Positions 18,273-26,715 of a stretch of DNA of 64,000 nt are shown in pieces. The translations under genes were made by a program, and so were the position numbers. Every line of letters starts with the position of its first letter. Positions within the stretch are counted from its first letter, which is position 1. Under the pieces are notes generated by a model. That model saw only the letters and a program-made list of their open reading frames with translations, did no database searches and was not told the DNA's origin. The stretch is from QHXQ01 sp045807745 (GTDB taxonomy: Bacteria; Acidobacteriota; Blastocatellia; Pyrinomonadales; Pyrinomonadaceae): the NCBI GenBank assembly GCA_045807745.1, contig JBJMGT010000023.1, positions 62,001-126,000 of the forward strand, written 5' to 3'.

Positions 18273-18839
18273 TTACTTGTTGTGGTTCGCAGCGTTGCGA
18301 TTCGGCGCGTTCGTGTTCGCGCTGTTCGAATTCATGATGACGCCGGCGTTCGGATCGATCTTCAACTCGTTCTTGACGCTCTTGACGCCGGAGACGCCCT
18401 TGGCGGTCTGCTCGGCCTTCGTCTTCTGCGCCGCGTTGGCGACCGTGCCGCGCAGCGTGACGACATCGTTGTTCACGTCCACGTTGATCGTTGAGTCGCG
18501 CAGGTCGTCCACGCCCGCGAGCGAGCCTTTGGTCTTGACCCACAGCCAGCCGTCCTTGAGACCCTGCCCGATGGTCTCGCCGCCTTGCTTGGCCTCCTGC
18601 CCGTAACGCTCCTTCTCTTTGTTGTACTCTGCTTCGGAGATGTTGGCGTTATAGGTGCGCTTGGTGGTGGTCGTCGTGGTGGTGTTCGTGTTGGCGTTGG
18701 CGTTCATGGTCGCCGTGTTCGTGTTGGTCGCGACCGTCCGATTCTCGGTGACGGCGTTGGTGTTGGTCGTTTCGGTTGTGCAAGCGGCGGCAAATGCTGC
18801 GAGCGCCGCGCCGGCGACGATGACTGCAAGTTTCTTCAT
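18273..18839 (-). CDS. BON-domain lipoprotein
   Basis: A 188-residue protein with a lipoprotein signal peptide (MKKLAVIVAGAALAAFAAAC, acylated Cys at 20). An Asn/Thr-rich spacer follows (repeats of TNTNAN, about 21-62), then a helical segment (ISEAEYNKEKERYGQEA), a BON domain (about 105-165, STINVDVNNDVVTLRGTVAN and AKGVSGVKSVKNELKI) and a second Asn-rich tail. BON domains (as in OsmY) bind phospholipid surfaces in the periplasm, often under envelope stress. The Asn/Thr linkers would hold the domain away from the membrane anchor. GGAGGG lies about 9 nt before the ATG. It is separated from its neighbours and is probably monocistronic. Confidence 0.9.
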   Translation of the reverse strand: MKKLAVIVAGAALAAFAAACTTETTNTNAVTENRTVATNTNTATMNANANTNTTTTTTTKRTYNANISEAEYNKEKERYGQEAKQGGETIGQGLKDGWLWVKTKGSLAGVDDLRDSTINVDVNNDVVTLRGTVANAAQKTKAEQTAKGVSGVKSVKNELKIDPNAGVIMNSNSANTNAPNRNAANHNK

Positions 18840-19134
18840 GTCCTGTGCCCTCCTGTGTGCGCCAAATGATTTTGTACCTTAAGGGATCATGGCCCAACTG
18901 CGCCCGGACGCGCGCCCGTGCAGCACCACACGGCAGCCCTGACTGGCCACACGCCGGTTAACGAACCAAATTAGAGGGAACGGGAATTAAAACTGCGCCC
19001 ATCTTACTCACTAGCAGGGCACAGGCGCAAGTGTCTTGCCCCGCAAGTCGGCTGACAGCGCGGCGCAAAGACCGTTAGGTGTGATAAATTCACGCGCACG
19101 ATCTGTTGATGCCACTGCGGACAGGGAGAAACGC

Positions 19135-19578
19135 TTGCCACCCTTAACCATCACACTCATCGCGCAGGAGGGGGCGCGGGCATTTATCGCGACGCCGCAG
19201 GACGGCGCGGTCGAGGTCACCGTCATCAACCTTGTCCAGTGGCTCAGACTCGCCATCGAGACGATAGGCGCGCTCGTCATCGGGTTGGGGATGGTCACGT
19301 CCGCTTATCAGTTTGCGCAGACGCTCTGGCGGCGCAGCCAAGATTACAATGCCATCCGGCTGACGCTCGCGCGCTATCTCGCCCTCGCCCTTGAATTTCA
19401 ACTCGGCGCGGACATTCTCTCGACTGCGATTGGGCCGACTTGGACGCAGCTCGGCAAGCTCGGCGCAATCGCCGTCATCCGCACGGGCCTAAACTATTTC
19501 CTGATGCGTGAGATGCGCGAGGCAGGGAAAAATGATGAAGGCAGAACGATGAATGATGAATTAGAACCGATGGCCTAA
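19135..19578 (+). CDS. DUF1622 membrane protein
   Basis: About 147 residues from TTG 19135, chosen because AGGGAGA lies 5 nt upstream. The frame is open further left, with GTG 19081 as an alternative start. A membrane segment (VINLVQWLRLAIETIGALVI) is followed by the diagnostic DUF1622 block IRLTLARYLALALEFQLGAD and LGKLGAIAVIRTGLNYFL, giving two to three transmembrane helices. The function of DUF1622 is unknown. The last 18 or so residues (KNDEGRTMNDELEPMA) are not family sequence: they are translated from one arm of a period-7 repeat that has replaced or extended the original 3' end. Confidence 0.82.
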   Translation: MPPLTITLIAQEGARAFIATPQDGAVEVTVINLVQWLRLAIETIGALVIGLGMVTSAYQFAQTLWRRSQDYNAIRLTLARYLALALEFQLGADILSTAIGPTWTQLGKLGAIAVIRTGLNYFLMREMREAGKNDEGRTMNDELEPMA

Positions 19579-19623
19579 CTGGTTGTGTTCCGTCGTTCAT
19601 CATTCATCGTTCATCATTCATCG
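19532..19623. repeat. period-7 inverted repeat overlapping a gene end
   Basis: The left arm reads ATGATGA AGGCAGA ACGATGA ATGATGA (19532-19559), inside the DUF1622 reading frame. The right arm reads TTCATCA TTCATCG TTCATCA TTCATCG (19596-19623). The arms are largely complementary and would fold into a long hairpin of heptameric units between two convergent genes, so it could act as a bidirectional terminator. Confidence 0.7.
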
Positions 19624-19631
19624 TTTCTGTC

Positions 19632-19916
19632 TTACCACTTGACTGTGCCTTCCTTCGACGTGTCGATCTGCGCGGTCGGGAGCGCTTCCTCGAAGAGGTA
19701 GCCCTTCATGTTGTCGAACAGGAAGTTCTGCGCGTCGGGGTTTGAGAGATCAAGCCCGTAGTGGTTGATGATCATGGACTGCTTCTTGAGCCATTCCTGC
19801 CAGCAGGGGTTGCAGATTTCGCGTCCCACCCGCTGCCCGATCTCGTTCGGAAACGGCGCATAGCCGAGCGCCGGGCGCTGCTGTCCGCAGTGCTTGCATG
19901 TGATGTTGTCAGCCAT
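19632..19916 (-). CDS. Fe(2+)-trafficking/oxidative damage protection protein, YggX family
   Basis: A 94-residue YggX-family protein. The core FPNEIGQRVGREICNPCWQEWLKKQSMIIN, followed by LDLSNPDAQNFLFDNMKGYLFE, aligns with the helical YggX body that protects Fe-S clusters and limits labile iron. It adds C7-x2-C10 before the core and C35-x2-C38 inside it, forming a possible four-Cys zinc or iron site. E. coli YggX has only a single conserved Cys near the N-terminus. AAGGAGAA precedes the ATG. It lies next to a peroxiredoxin gene on the same strand (57 bp gap), which fits an oxidative-stress role. Confidence 0.87.
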   Translation of the reverse strand: MADNITCKHCGQQRPALGYAPFPNEIGQRVGREICNPCWQEWLKKQSMIINHYGLDLSNPDAQNFLFDNMKGYLFEEALPTAQIDTSKEGTVKW

Positions 19917-19973
19917 TGAATAAAGTTCTCCTTAACTTACAAATGATAGCCACGCCGAGCGCGCGCCAACGTT

Positions 19974-20456
19974 TCAGCGCGTTGCCTGCGCCTGCCGGAT
20001 CGCCGCGATGGTCCGGTCGTCGCGCGGGCGGAAGAGACCGATGGGGCGTACGTCGCGATAACGCACGAGGCCCTCTGCGTCGATGACGAAGACGGAGCGC
20101 GCCGTGCGTCCCGGCAATAACGATTTTGCGCCGTAGAGCGCGCGCACGCGCCCGTCCGCGTCCGCGAGCAGACGCAGCGGCAGCCGATGATGCGCGGCGA
20201 ACTGCTGATGCGACTCAACCGAGTTGGTCGAGATGCCAACGACCTCTGCGCCCGTCTCCACGTATTCGTCCCAATGGTCACGCACCGAGCACATCTGCTT
20301 CGTACAGACCGGTGTCTCATCGCCCGGATAAAAGAGCAGCACGACGACCTTGCCGCGCTGATCGGCCAGCCGCCACTCCTGCCCATCGCCGTCCGGCAAA
20401 GTGAAATCCGGCGCGAGTTGGCCGACCGTCAAGCCGTTTGTCTTCGTACTCGTCAC
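19974..20456 (-). CDS. peroxiredoxin, AhpC/TSA (BCP-like)
   Basis: A 160-residue thioredoxin-fold peroxidase. VGQLAPDFTLPDGDGQEWRL opens the fold. The peroxidatic site is FYPGDETPVCTKQMC, with C51 peroxidatic and C56 a candidate resolving Cys (C-x4-C, as in one class of BCP/PrxQ proteins). Arg in TARSVFVIDAEG is the expected active-site Arg. It reduces H2O2 and organic peroxides in the cytoplasm using thioredoxin. It sits 12 bp downstream of the radical SAM gene and upstream of the YggX homologue, all on the minus strand, so an oxygen-protection operon for Fe-S enzymes is likely. Confidence 0.92.
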   Translation of the reverse strand: MTSTKTNGLTVGQLAPDFTLPDGDGQEWRLADQRGKVVVLLFYPGDETPVCTKQMCSVRDHWDEYVETGAEVVGISTNSVESHQQFAAHHRLPLRLLADADGRVRALYGAKSLLPGRTARSVFVIDAEGLVRYRDVRPIGLFRPRDDRTIAAIRQAQATR

Positions 20457-20467
20457 TTGTTACCCGA

Positions 20468-21493
20468 TCACTGCGTCTGAAAATCTCTGATGTCTTTGAA
20501 CGGCGTCGCGGGATCATTAAAGTCTGGCCGATAGTAGTGCGACGCGCCATCGTACTCCTGCATCCAGCCCTCTTCCATGCCTAACTCGTCGAGCAGCGCG
20601 ACGGCGCGCAGCCATTCGGATTCGGTGATGCGGCGCGAGAGCAAAGTGTAGCGCTCGTCGGTCGCCGCGCGATTCGTGGCATAGTACTGCGCCATGAGCG
20701 AGACGGCCACGCGCGGACTTAAACTCGCTCTAATCCATGCGAGCGACTCACGCACGCCCGCGATGTCGTTCGGCAGCACAAGCAGGCGGACGACGAGACC
20801 TCTGCGGAGCAAGCCGGCCTCGTCGAACACGAGTTCGTCGCCCGTCTGCCGGTACATCTCCGTGAGCGCGCGGCGCGCGTGCGCGGTGTAGTCGGGGACT
20901 TTCGAATAGGTGTAACCGTCGGCCGAATCCGCGTACTTCAAATCCGGTAGATAGACATCGACGATGCTATCGAGCAGCCGCAGGACTTCGACCGAGTCGT
21001 AGGCATTCGTGTTGTAAACAATCGGTAGCCGCAAGCCCCGCTCGGCCGCAAGCAAAATTGCGCGCGCCATCTGCGGCGCAAAGTGGGTCGGGCTGACGAA
21101 GTTGATGTTGTGGCAGCCGCGCGCCTGCAACTCCAACATCATCTCGGCCAGACGCTCGTGTGTGATCTCGTTTTTGCGCTGCGCCTTGTACGTCTGTGAA
21201 ATCTGGTAGTTCTGGCAATAGACGCAACGCAGGTTGCAGTTGCCGAAGAAAATTAATCCCGCTCCCCTCGTCCCGACTATCGCCGGCTCTTCTCCGAAGT
21301 GTTTAGTGTAGGAGCTGACTATCGGCAGCTTTCCAGAGAAGCACCTGGCGATCTGATTTTCAATCCGATTGTTGCCACAGTCAAGAGGGCAGATGTTACA
21401 GCTAAGTAGCATCTTTTCAAGGGCTTGCACCCTCTCCTCAAGCTCACCTGATTCGTATAAAGTTAAGTAATTTGGTCGGTACTCTGCCGCCAT
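20468..21493 (-). CDS. radical SAM protein, PflX-like (COG1313 type)
   Basis: A 341-residue radical SAM protein. The [4Fe-4S]/SAM motif is C86-x3-C90-x2-C93 in FFGNCNLRCVYCQNYQIS. Four more Cys precede it (C32, C35, C39, C51 in SCNICPLDCGNNR and IARC), typical of PflX-like activase homologues of unknown substrate. C-terminal features include VYNTNAYDSVEVLRLLD and VLPNDIAGVRESLAWI. GAGGT lies 6 nt before the ATG. The gene is preceded by a long leader with C/G runs and a promoter. The same promoter, leader and 5' coding part recur in truncated form at 35034-35500 and 39550-39748, so this gene is the apparent target of repeated insertions. Confidence 0.9.
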   Translation of the reverse strand: MAAEYRPNYLTLYESGELEERVQALEKMLLSCNICPLDCGNNRIENQIARCFSGKLPIVSSYTKHFGEEPAIVGTRGAGLIFFGNCNLRCVYCQNYQISQTYKAQRKNEITHERLAEMMLELQARGCHNINFVSPTHFAPQMARAILLAAERGLRLPIVYNTNAYDSVEVLRLLDSIVDVYLPDLKYADSADGYTYSKVPDYTAHARRALTEMYRQTGDELVFDEAGLLRRGLVVRLLVLPNDIAGVRESLAWIRASLSPRVAVSLMAQYYATNRAATDERYTLLSRRITESEWLRAVALLDELGMEEGWMQEYDGASHYYRPDFNDPATPFKDIRDFQTQ

Positions 21494-21570
21494 AATTGAC
21501 CTCAGTGCCTGTTTTTTCTGACCTTACTAACGGTCGTTTCTCACCTTCGGGAGGGGCGACGAAGTGCGTT

Positions 21571-21609
21571 CCCCCTGTTCCCCAGAATCCCCTATTTCCC
21601 CCTAAACCC
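21571..21609 (-). promoter_or_regulatory. G-run leader of the radical SAM gene (possible G-quadruplex)
   Basis: On the transcribed strand the leader contains GGG, GGGGG, GGGG, GGGG and GGGGG separated by 4-5 nt A/T-rich loops, about 80-115 nt before the start codon. This spacing meets the usual pattern for an intramolecular G-quadruplex, in DNA or RNA. The displaced copy at 35372-35410 keeps five G-runs; the third (39705-39732) keeps three runs of three or more. It could regulate translation or mark the insertion site; no function is established. Confidence 0.5.
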
Positions 21610-21625
21610 GTCAAAAAGCCGTCAA
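21610..21625. repeat. GTCAAAAAGCCGTCAA direct repeat, copy A
   Basis: With its left neighbours the site reads CCGTCAA-AAAG-CCGTCAA, a tandem heptamer with a 4-bp spacer. Identical copies lie at 35411-35426 and 39733-39748, and a copy one A shorter at 34967-34981. Sequence around it diverges faster than the motif. It is a candidate attachment or protein-binding site. Confidence 0.6.
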
Positions 21626-21673
21626 CGCTTTTCGAGCGTGTCACGCGACTCATACGCGCCTCGTAGGAGTGCC

Positions 21674-21701
21674 AGTATACCCGGAAGCTCTCACGGTCAA
21701 A
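21674..21701 (-). promoter_or_regulatory. sigma70-like promoter of the radical SAM gene
   Basis: Read on the minus strand: TTTGAC, 16 nt, TATACT, about 180 bp before the start codon. The displaced copy at about 35485-35515 shares the intervening TGAGAGCTTCCG, but its boxes have decayed (TTTTAG and TTTACT). This supports functional constraint on the intact copy only. Confidence 0.5.
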
Positions 21702-22261
21702 GAGCGGAGGTCGACGGGAACGCCGAGCCACCGCACGAATCTCTCGATGGTACGAACTGTACGGGCCTCAGCCTTCGTCTCGCTCCGAGGTGATGGCCGA
21801 AACAGCCTCCTCGAAAGAGACGCGCGGCGCGGGCATCTTCCAGAATGAGTCGGGCAGGCTCGTGGCCGGCAGGCGCGCGAGTCCTGCCTCCGCCAACTCC
21901 GATTCCTCTGAGTTTAGGTGCTCATCGGAAGAGCGATGAGCGATGCGGGTGATGATGGGAGATTCCTGACGGGCAGTCCCTCGTTCGTCAGCGCCCACTC
22001 GTCCTCAACTACGCATCTCTTGATCCTCTTCGTAGCCATCTTGGCTTGATACTCTACATCACGGGGGCGGTAATAGCGCCAGACTTTTACAGAGGGTGAT
22101 CCCAGCAATCGTGTCAAAGCAACAGGCTCATTCACCTCAATCTTTGAGTAACATCCGGTTTATAATACGCGCTCGTTACCGGCAACGGTCCACTGGGATA
22201 CGTTAGGGCCGCACTGCGTTCTCTGAATGAATCGTCGCGCTTTTCAAGTCTGCGTCATTAC
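21702..22261. other. left edge of the accessory block, no clear gene
   Basis: A 560-bp stretch between the radical SAM promoter and the AraC-type gene. A GTG-initiated minus-strand frame at 21768-21998 (76 codons) ends SFWKMPAPRVSFEEAVSAIT, a tail style seen in small antitoxin-like proteins next to PIN toxins, but no PIN gene follows. A second frame at 21914-22135 begins NEPVALTRLLGSPSVKVWRYY. Both may be remnants. No integrase or transposase is visible. Confidence 0.35.
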
Positions 22262-23167
22262 ATGTCTGTTCCCGACACAACATCAGCCGAAGCCTTCTGG
22301 CGCTATGCTGGAGGGAAGTGTCTCTTCGAGAGTCGGGGCGAGGCGTGGCGAGACATCAAAGCCTGGATCACAGCGCTCCCGCCTGAAGTCGAGACATTAC
22401 ACCTCCCTTCGGTCAGCGAGCCGTTCCTCGCCTGGACTACGTCAGGTGAAGTTGATTTCCAGGAGCGGGAGGACGGCGGGCCCTGGATCACTAACCGAAT
22501 AAGGAAGGGATCTTTTTTCCTCACCACTGGAGGTGCTCCTTATGATGTCCGCTGGAAGGCGGTGAGCGAGGAGCCGTTCGAGGCCATGTACGTGTTTGTC
22601 GAGCTGCCCCTCCTCCAGCGCGCCCTGGAGGAAGTCTTCGGCCCGGACGCGCCCCACGCCCGGCTACGGGACGCTTCGGCCTTCAACGACGAAGGCTTGA
22701 ATTCTTTGTTGGGACTGCTGCGCACAGAACTCATGCGCCGAGAGGCGAGCCCCAGCTTCGTTGAGGGCATCGCACGGGCTATCGCCATCCACCTCGCACG
22801 GGAGTACGGCGAGATGGCGGAAGAGTCACACGGCAGTAGCCCCTCACTGCCCGGCTACAAGCTCCGGCAGATCACGGACTGGATGGCCGAGCACTTGACG
22901 GAAGAGTCCAGCCTCGATAGGCTGGCGGCGCAAGCGGGGCTGAGTAAGTTCCACTTCCAGCGATTGTTCAAGGCGGCCACTGGCGTCTCACCCTCGCACT
23001 ACCATATCAACCTGCGGATGGAGGAAGCCCGGAGACTCCTGCGCGAGACACGGATGAGCGTGGTGGATGTGGCCCTCGAAGTAGGTTACGCCAACCCCAG
23101 CCACTTCGCGCGCCTCTTCCGCCGAGAGACGGGCCTCTCGCCGAGCGACTACCGCAGGCAGCGTTAA
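22262..23167 (+). CDS. AraC-family transcriptional regulator
   Basis: A 301-residue regulator. The N-terminal half (about 1-190) has the cupin-like effector-sensing shape of AraC-family proteins (GSFFLTTGGAPYDVRWKAV, FEAMYVFVELPLL). The C-terminal 100 residues hold two helix-turn-helix units: SSLDRLAAQAGLSKFHFQRL and MSVVDVALEVGYANPSHFAR, closing with the family signature FARLFRRETGLSPSDYRRQR. It is the first gene of a run of thirteen further same-strand genes and probably controls the oxidoreductase genes downstream. The effector is unknown. No strong ribosome site precedes the ATG. Composition differs from the flanking core genes, consistent with acquisition. Confidence 0.9.
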   Translation: MSVPDTTSAEAFWRYAGGKCLFESRGEAWRDIKAWITALPPEVETLHLPSVSEPFLAWTTSGEVDFQEREDGGPWITNRIRKGSFFLTTGGAPYDVRWKAVSEEPFEAMYVFVELPLLQRALEEVFGPDAPHARLRDASAFNDEGLNSLLGLLRTELMRREASPSFVEGIARAIAIHLAREYGEMAEESHGSSPSLPGYKLRQITDWMAEHLTEESSLDRLAAQAGLSKFHFQRLFKAATGVSPSHYHINLRMEEARRLLRETRMSVVDVALEVGYANPSHFARLFRRETGLSPSDYRRQR

Positions 23168-23401
23168 GCTCCTCCCCGCCGCAGACTTCCAGGCGCAAAA
23201 TCACACCCTACCAGTAGGAAAATTCCACCCCCTTCAGTACCCAACGGTACGCACTTTTGCGCCGATTTTCACGACATTTGTCCCCATGTGTCTCTGACCT
23301 TGGTTTGGAGCAATATCGGTACAGGCGGAGCAAGGGAGCGCGCGACAGTCAACCTCAGGCGAAGTAAGATCACACCAACCTTAAAGGAAGCGGAGGCAGG
23401 A

Positions 23402-24175
23402 ATGGATACCGACAGCACAAATAAATTTTCAGGGAAAGTCGCGTTCGTCACCGGAGCGGGAAACGGCATCGGGCGGGCTGCGGCGCTGGCGTTCGCACGC
23501 GAAGGCGCGAGCGTGACGGTGGCAGACATTTCGGAACAGGGCAGCCGGGAGACGGTGCGCCTGATCGAGGAACAGGGCGGGCGCGCAATCGCCGTCAAGT
23601 GCGATGTGACGCGAGCCGAAGACGTGAAGGCGGCCCTGGACAAGACCGTCGAAGCGTTCGGGCGTCTGGACTTTGCCTTCAACAACGCCGGCGTCGAGCA
23701 GAGGAACGCGGCGGTAGCGGAATTCGAAGAGGAGGAGTGGAACCGCATCGCCGACACCAACCTGCGCGGCGTCTTTCTTTGTATGAAGTACGAAATCCCT
23801 CTGATGCTCAAACAAGGCGGCGGCCGGATCGTGAACACTTCGTCGGGCGCCGGGGTCATAGGGATCAAAGGGGGAGGCGCATACGCCGCCTCAAAGCATG
23901 GCGTGATCGGGCTGACCAAATCGGCGGCTCTGGACTACGCCTCGCAGAACATCCGCGTCAACGCCGTCGCCCCCGGATACATCGCCACCCCGATGATGGA
24001 TCGCTTCACCGGCGGCACTGCCGAAGGATGGGAGAAGATCACCTCAGAGGAGCCTATCGGAAGAGTCGGTAAACCGGAAGAGATCGCCGATGCGGTCATC
24101 TGGTTGTGTTCGGATGCGTCATCGTTCGTCGTCGGACACGCCTTGGTGGTTGATGGCGGGCAAACGGTGGCGTAA
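23402..24175 (+). CDS. short-chain dehydrogenase/reductase (SDR)
   Basis: About 257 residues from ATG 23402, chosen over upstream in-frame starts because GGAGGCAGG sits just before it and the Rossmann fold starts soon after. Classical SDR motifs: cofactor TGAGNGIGRAAALAF, NNAG in FAFNNAGVEQ, Ser of NTSSGAGVIG, Y-x3-K in YAASKHGVIGLTK, and AVAPGYIATPM. It oxidises or reduces an unidentified alcohol/ketone with NAD(P)H in the cytoplasm. It lies 26 bp before an alcohol dehydrogenase gene and downstream of the AraC-type regulator. Confidence 0.93.
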   Translation: MDTDSTNKFSGKVAFVTGAGNGIGRAAALAFAREGASVTVADISEQGSRETVRLIEEQGGRAIAVKCDVTRAEDVKAALDKTVEAFGRLDFAFNNAGVEQRNAAVAEFEEEEWNRIADTNLRGVFLCMKYEIPLMLKQGGGRIVNTSSGAGVIGIKGGGAYAASKHGVIGLTKSAALDYASQNIRVNAVAPGYIATPMMDRFTGGTAEGWEKITSEEPIGRVGKPEEIADAVIWLCSDASSFVVGHALVVDGGQTVA

Positions 24176-24200
24176 TTGCTGAACCGAAAGGAAGACAACA

Positions 24201-25421
24201 ATGAACAGCACAAATTATAGAAATCAATCAGAAGAACCTGGAACCGTAAGTCACTCTCGCCGCGATTTTATAGTTTCAGCCGCCGCCGGAGCAGCGGGCA
24301 TCGGCGCTGCCAATTTACTGAATTTACAAACTGCGAATGCGGCTAATACGAGTAACGCGCTTGCTGTCGGAGACGGCCCGTACCCCGCGGAAGGCATGGC
24401 GGCATATTCTCCGACCGGACCGCATAAGCTCATGAGGTTTCAACGTCGCGCTCTCGGCCCGAAAGACGTCGCCATCAAGATTCACTACTGCGGCGTCTGC
24501 CACTCCGACATTCATACGATTCGCGGGGATTGGGGAAAGATTCAATACCCGCTAATCGTCGGTCATGAGTTAGCCGGCGAGGTGGTCGCCGTCGGGTCAA
24601 GCGTAAGCAAATTCAATGTCGGCGCCCGCGTCGGCGTCGGCACGATGGTGAATTCCTGCCGTATTTGCACGGAGTGCCAGGCGGGACACGAGAACTATTG
24701 CCTGAACGGAAACACCCAGACATACGGCTCGAAAGACAGAGACGGCACGATCACCCAGGGCGGGTATTCAACCTTCGTCGTCGTGGATGAAGACTTCGTG
24801 ATCAACATTCCCGCCGCGATCGACCTCGCGGAAGCAGGGCCGCTTCTATGCGCAGGCATCACGGTTTACTCCCCGCTTCGCAGGTGGGGAGTCTCCCCCG
24901 GTAAAAGGGTCGCCATTGTGGGAATGGGCGGTCTAGGACATCTGGCGGTCAAGCTTGCCACGGCGCTCGGCGCCGAGGTCACCGTCTTCACAACGTCACC
25001 GGACAAGATCGAAGACGCTAAACGCTTCGGCGCTAAGGATGTCGTTATAAACAGAGGCGGAGCCGACTTCTCGAAGTTCAACCATGCATTCGATTTTGCT
25101 TTGGACACGGTTCCTTACAAGCACGACCTCAACCGGTTCATCCCGCTTCTGAAACGTGATGCGACTTACTGCCGGGTCGGCGTCGGGAAAGTCGTTGATT
25201 CTAATGAGATCGGCCAGATGAATCTGGTGCTGTACAGAAACGCGCTCGCCGGGTCGAACACCGGGGGTATCCGTGAAACTCAGGAGTTCGTTGATTTCTG
25301 CGCTCTCAATAAGATCAAGCCCGAGATCACGAAAATCTCGATGAACGGGATCGATGATGCCTGGACAAAAGTCTTTAAGAAGAAAGCGCGCTACCGCTAT
25401 GTGATTGAGATAAAGGCGTAA
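24201..25421 (+). CDS. zinc-type alcohol dehydrogenase with Tat signal
   Basis: A 406-residue MDR-family dehydrogenase. The catalytic zinc site is visible in CGVCHSDIHTIRGDWG and GHELAGEVVAVG. The usual structural four-Cys loop is partly present in NSCRICTECQAGHENYC. The nucleotide-binding motif is VAIVGMGGLGHLAVKLA. Unusually, residues 1-50 carry a twin-arginine export signal (HSRRDFIVSAAAGAAGIGAA followed by an Ala-rich cleavage region). Tat export of a folded NAD(P) enzyme to the periplasm is odd, because its nucleotide cofactor must travel with it. It is closest in style to cinnamyl-alcohol/YahK-type dehydrogenases. Substrate unknown, probably an aldehyde or alcohol. Confidence 0.9.
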   Translation: MNSTNYRNQSEEPGTVSHSRRDFIVSAAAGAAGIGAANLLNLQTANAANTSNALAVGDGPYPAEGMAAYSPTGPHKLMRFQRRALGPKDVAIKIHYCGVCHSDIHTIRGDWGKIQYPLIVGHELAGEVVAVGSSVSKFNVGARVGVGTMVNSCRICTECQAGHENYCLNGNTQTYGSKDRDGTITQGGYSTFVVVDEDFVINIPAAIDLAEAGPLLCAGITVYSPLRRWGVSPGKRVAIVGMGGLGHLAVKLATALGAEVTVFTTSPDKIEDAKRFGAKDVVINRGGADFSKFNHAFDFALDTVPYKHDLNRFIPLLKRDATYCRVGVGKVVDSNEIGQMNLVLYRNALAGSNTGGIRETQEFVDFCALNKIKPEITKISMNGIDDAWTKVFKKKARYRYVIEIKA

Positions 25422-25559
25422 GGAAACAGTATGAAAGAAGTCGTCGCGCTAACTCTGTTTCTTGCATAAGCGGTCGGATCGCTCTGAGCGACCACCAGAA
25501 GTCAAAGCGACGGACGGAACATTTGTTGGTCTCTTGATGCATAAGAGAGGAAGAAAATA

Positions 25560-26582
25560 ATGAAAGGAACAGTTCTTTACGGCCCGCGCGACATCCGCTA
25601 CGAGGATCGCCCGGAGCCTCAAATCATCGAGCCGACAGACGCCATCATCAGGACGTCGGCCACCTGCGTGTGCGGCTCCGACCTGTGGCCCTATCGCGGC
25701 GTAGACCCGGTCACAGAGCCTAGGCCGATGGGCCACGAATACTGCGGCATCGTCGAAGAGGTCGGCGGCGCGGTTACGAACGTCAGGCCCGGCCAGTTCG
25801 TCGTCGGCTCCTTCTTCGCCTCGGACAACACCTGCCCCATCTGCCAGGCGGGTTACCAGAGCCGTTGCGTGCGCGGCGAGTTCGCCTGCCCGACGGGAGC
25901 GCAAGCGCCATACTTACGCGTCCCGCTCGCCGACGGCACGCTGGTCGCCACGCCCGACTTGCCTTCCGACGACTTGGTCCCGAGCCTGCTGGCGGCATCG
26001 GACGTGCTCGGCACAGGCTGGTTCGCGGCGGACGCGGCCAATGTGAAGCCCGGCTCGACCGCTGCAATCGTCGGTGACGGCGCGGTGGGCTTGTGCGCGG
26101 TGATTGCGGCCAAGCAGATGGGCGCCGAGCGTATCATCATGATGAGCCGCCACAAGGCGCGGGCTGCGCTCGCCCGCGAGTTCGGCGCGACTGACATCGT
26201 GGAGGAGCGCGGCGACGAGGGCGTGGCCCGCATCAAGGAGATGACGGGTGGGCTCGGCGCGCATTCTGTGGTCGAGGCGGTCGGTACACAAGAGTCAATG
26301 ATGCAGGCGATTCGCTCGACCCGCCCCGGCGGTCACGTCGGCTTCGTCGGCGTTTCGCACGACGTTGAGATTCCGGGGCTGGAGTTGTTCTACTCAGAGG
26401 TTCACCTGCTGGGCGGCCCGGCACCCGTGCGTCGCTTCCTGCCCGAGCTGATTGACCTGATCTGGAATCGCAAGATCAATCCCGGCAAGGTCTTCGACCT
26501 GCGGCTGCCGCTCGAAGAGGTGGCCGAAGGGTATCGTGCGATGGACGAGCGCCGCGCCATCAAGACGCTGCTGATGCCGTAA
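25560..26582 (+). CDS. zinc-dependent alcohol dehydrogenase (MDR family), cytosolic
   Basis: A 340-residue protein without a signal peptide. TCVCGSDLWPYRG and GHEYCGIVEEVGG supply the catalytic zinc ligands (Cys, His/Glu), TCPICQAGYQSRC is the reduced structural-zinc loop, and AAIVGDGAVGLCAVIAAKQM binds NAD(P). The C-terminal EEVAEGYRAMDERRAIKTLL is typical of threonine-dehydrogenase-like members. It is more GC-rich than the Tat-type dehydrogenase upstream, suggesting the block was assembled from different sources. GAGAGGAAG lies before the ATG. Confidence 0.92.
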   Translation: MKGTVLYGPRDIRYEDRPEPQIIEPTDAIIRTSATCVCGSDLWPYRGVDPVTEPRPMGHEYCGIVEEVGGAVTNVRPGQFVVGSFFASDNTCPICQAGYQSRCVRGEFACPTGAQAPYLRVPLADGTLVATPDLPSDDLVPSLLAASDVLGTGWFAADAANVKPGSTAAIVGDGAVGLCAVIAAKQMGAERIIMMSRHKARAALAREFGATDIVEERGDEGVARIKEMTGGLGAHSVVEAVGTQESMMQAIRSTRPGGHVGFVGVSHDVEIPGLELFYSEVHLLGGPAPVRRFLPELIDLIWNRKINPGKVFDLRLPLEEVAEGYRAMDERRAIKTLLMP

Positions 26583-26715
26583 GGGGCGGCGAGACGTTCT
26601 TTCTAGATTTAGCGACACGCCAGCATGGCCGTCCGGATAGCGCAGCAGGTCTTCGCCGAGGCTAGGAGATAAAGATGACCAGCTAAGTAGAGAATCGAGT
26701 GGAGGGATTCAGAAG

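Noticed and set aside
21702..22261. Integrase or transposase gene at the left edge of the accessory block
   Set aside because: I looked on both strands for recombinase signatures; only short frames of 70-80 codons without such motifs are present.
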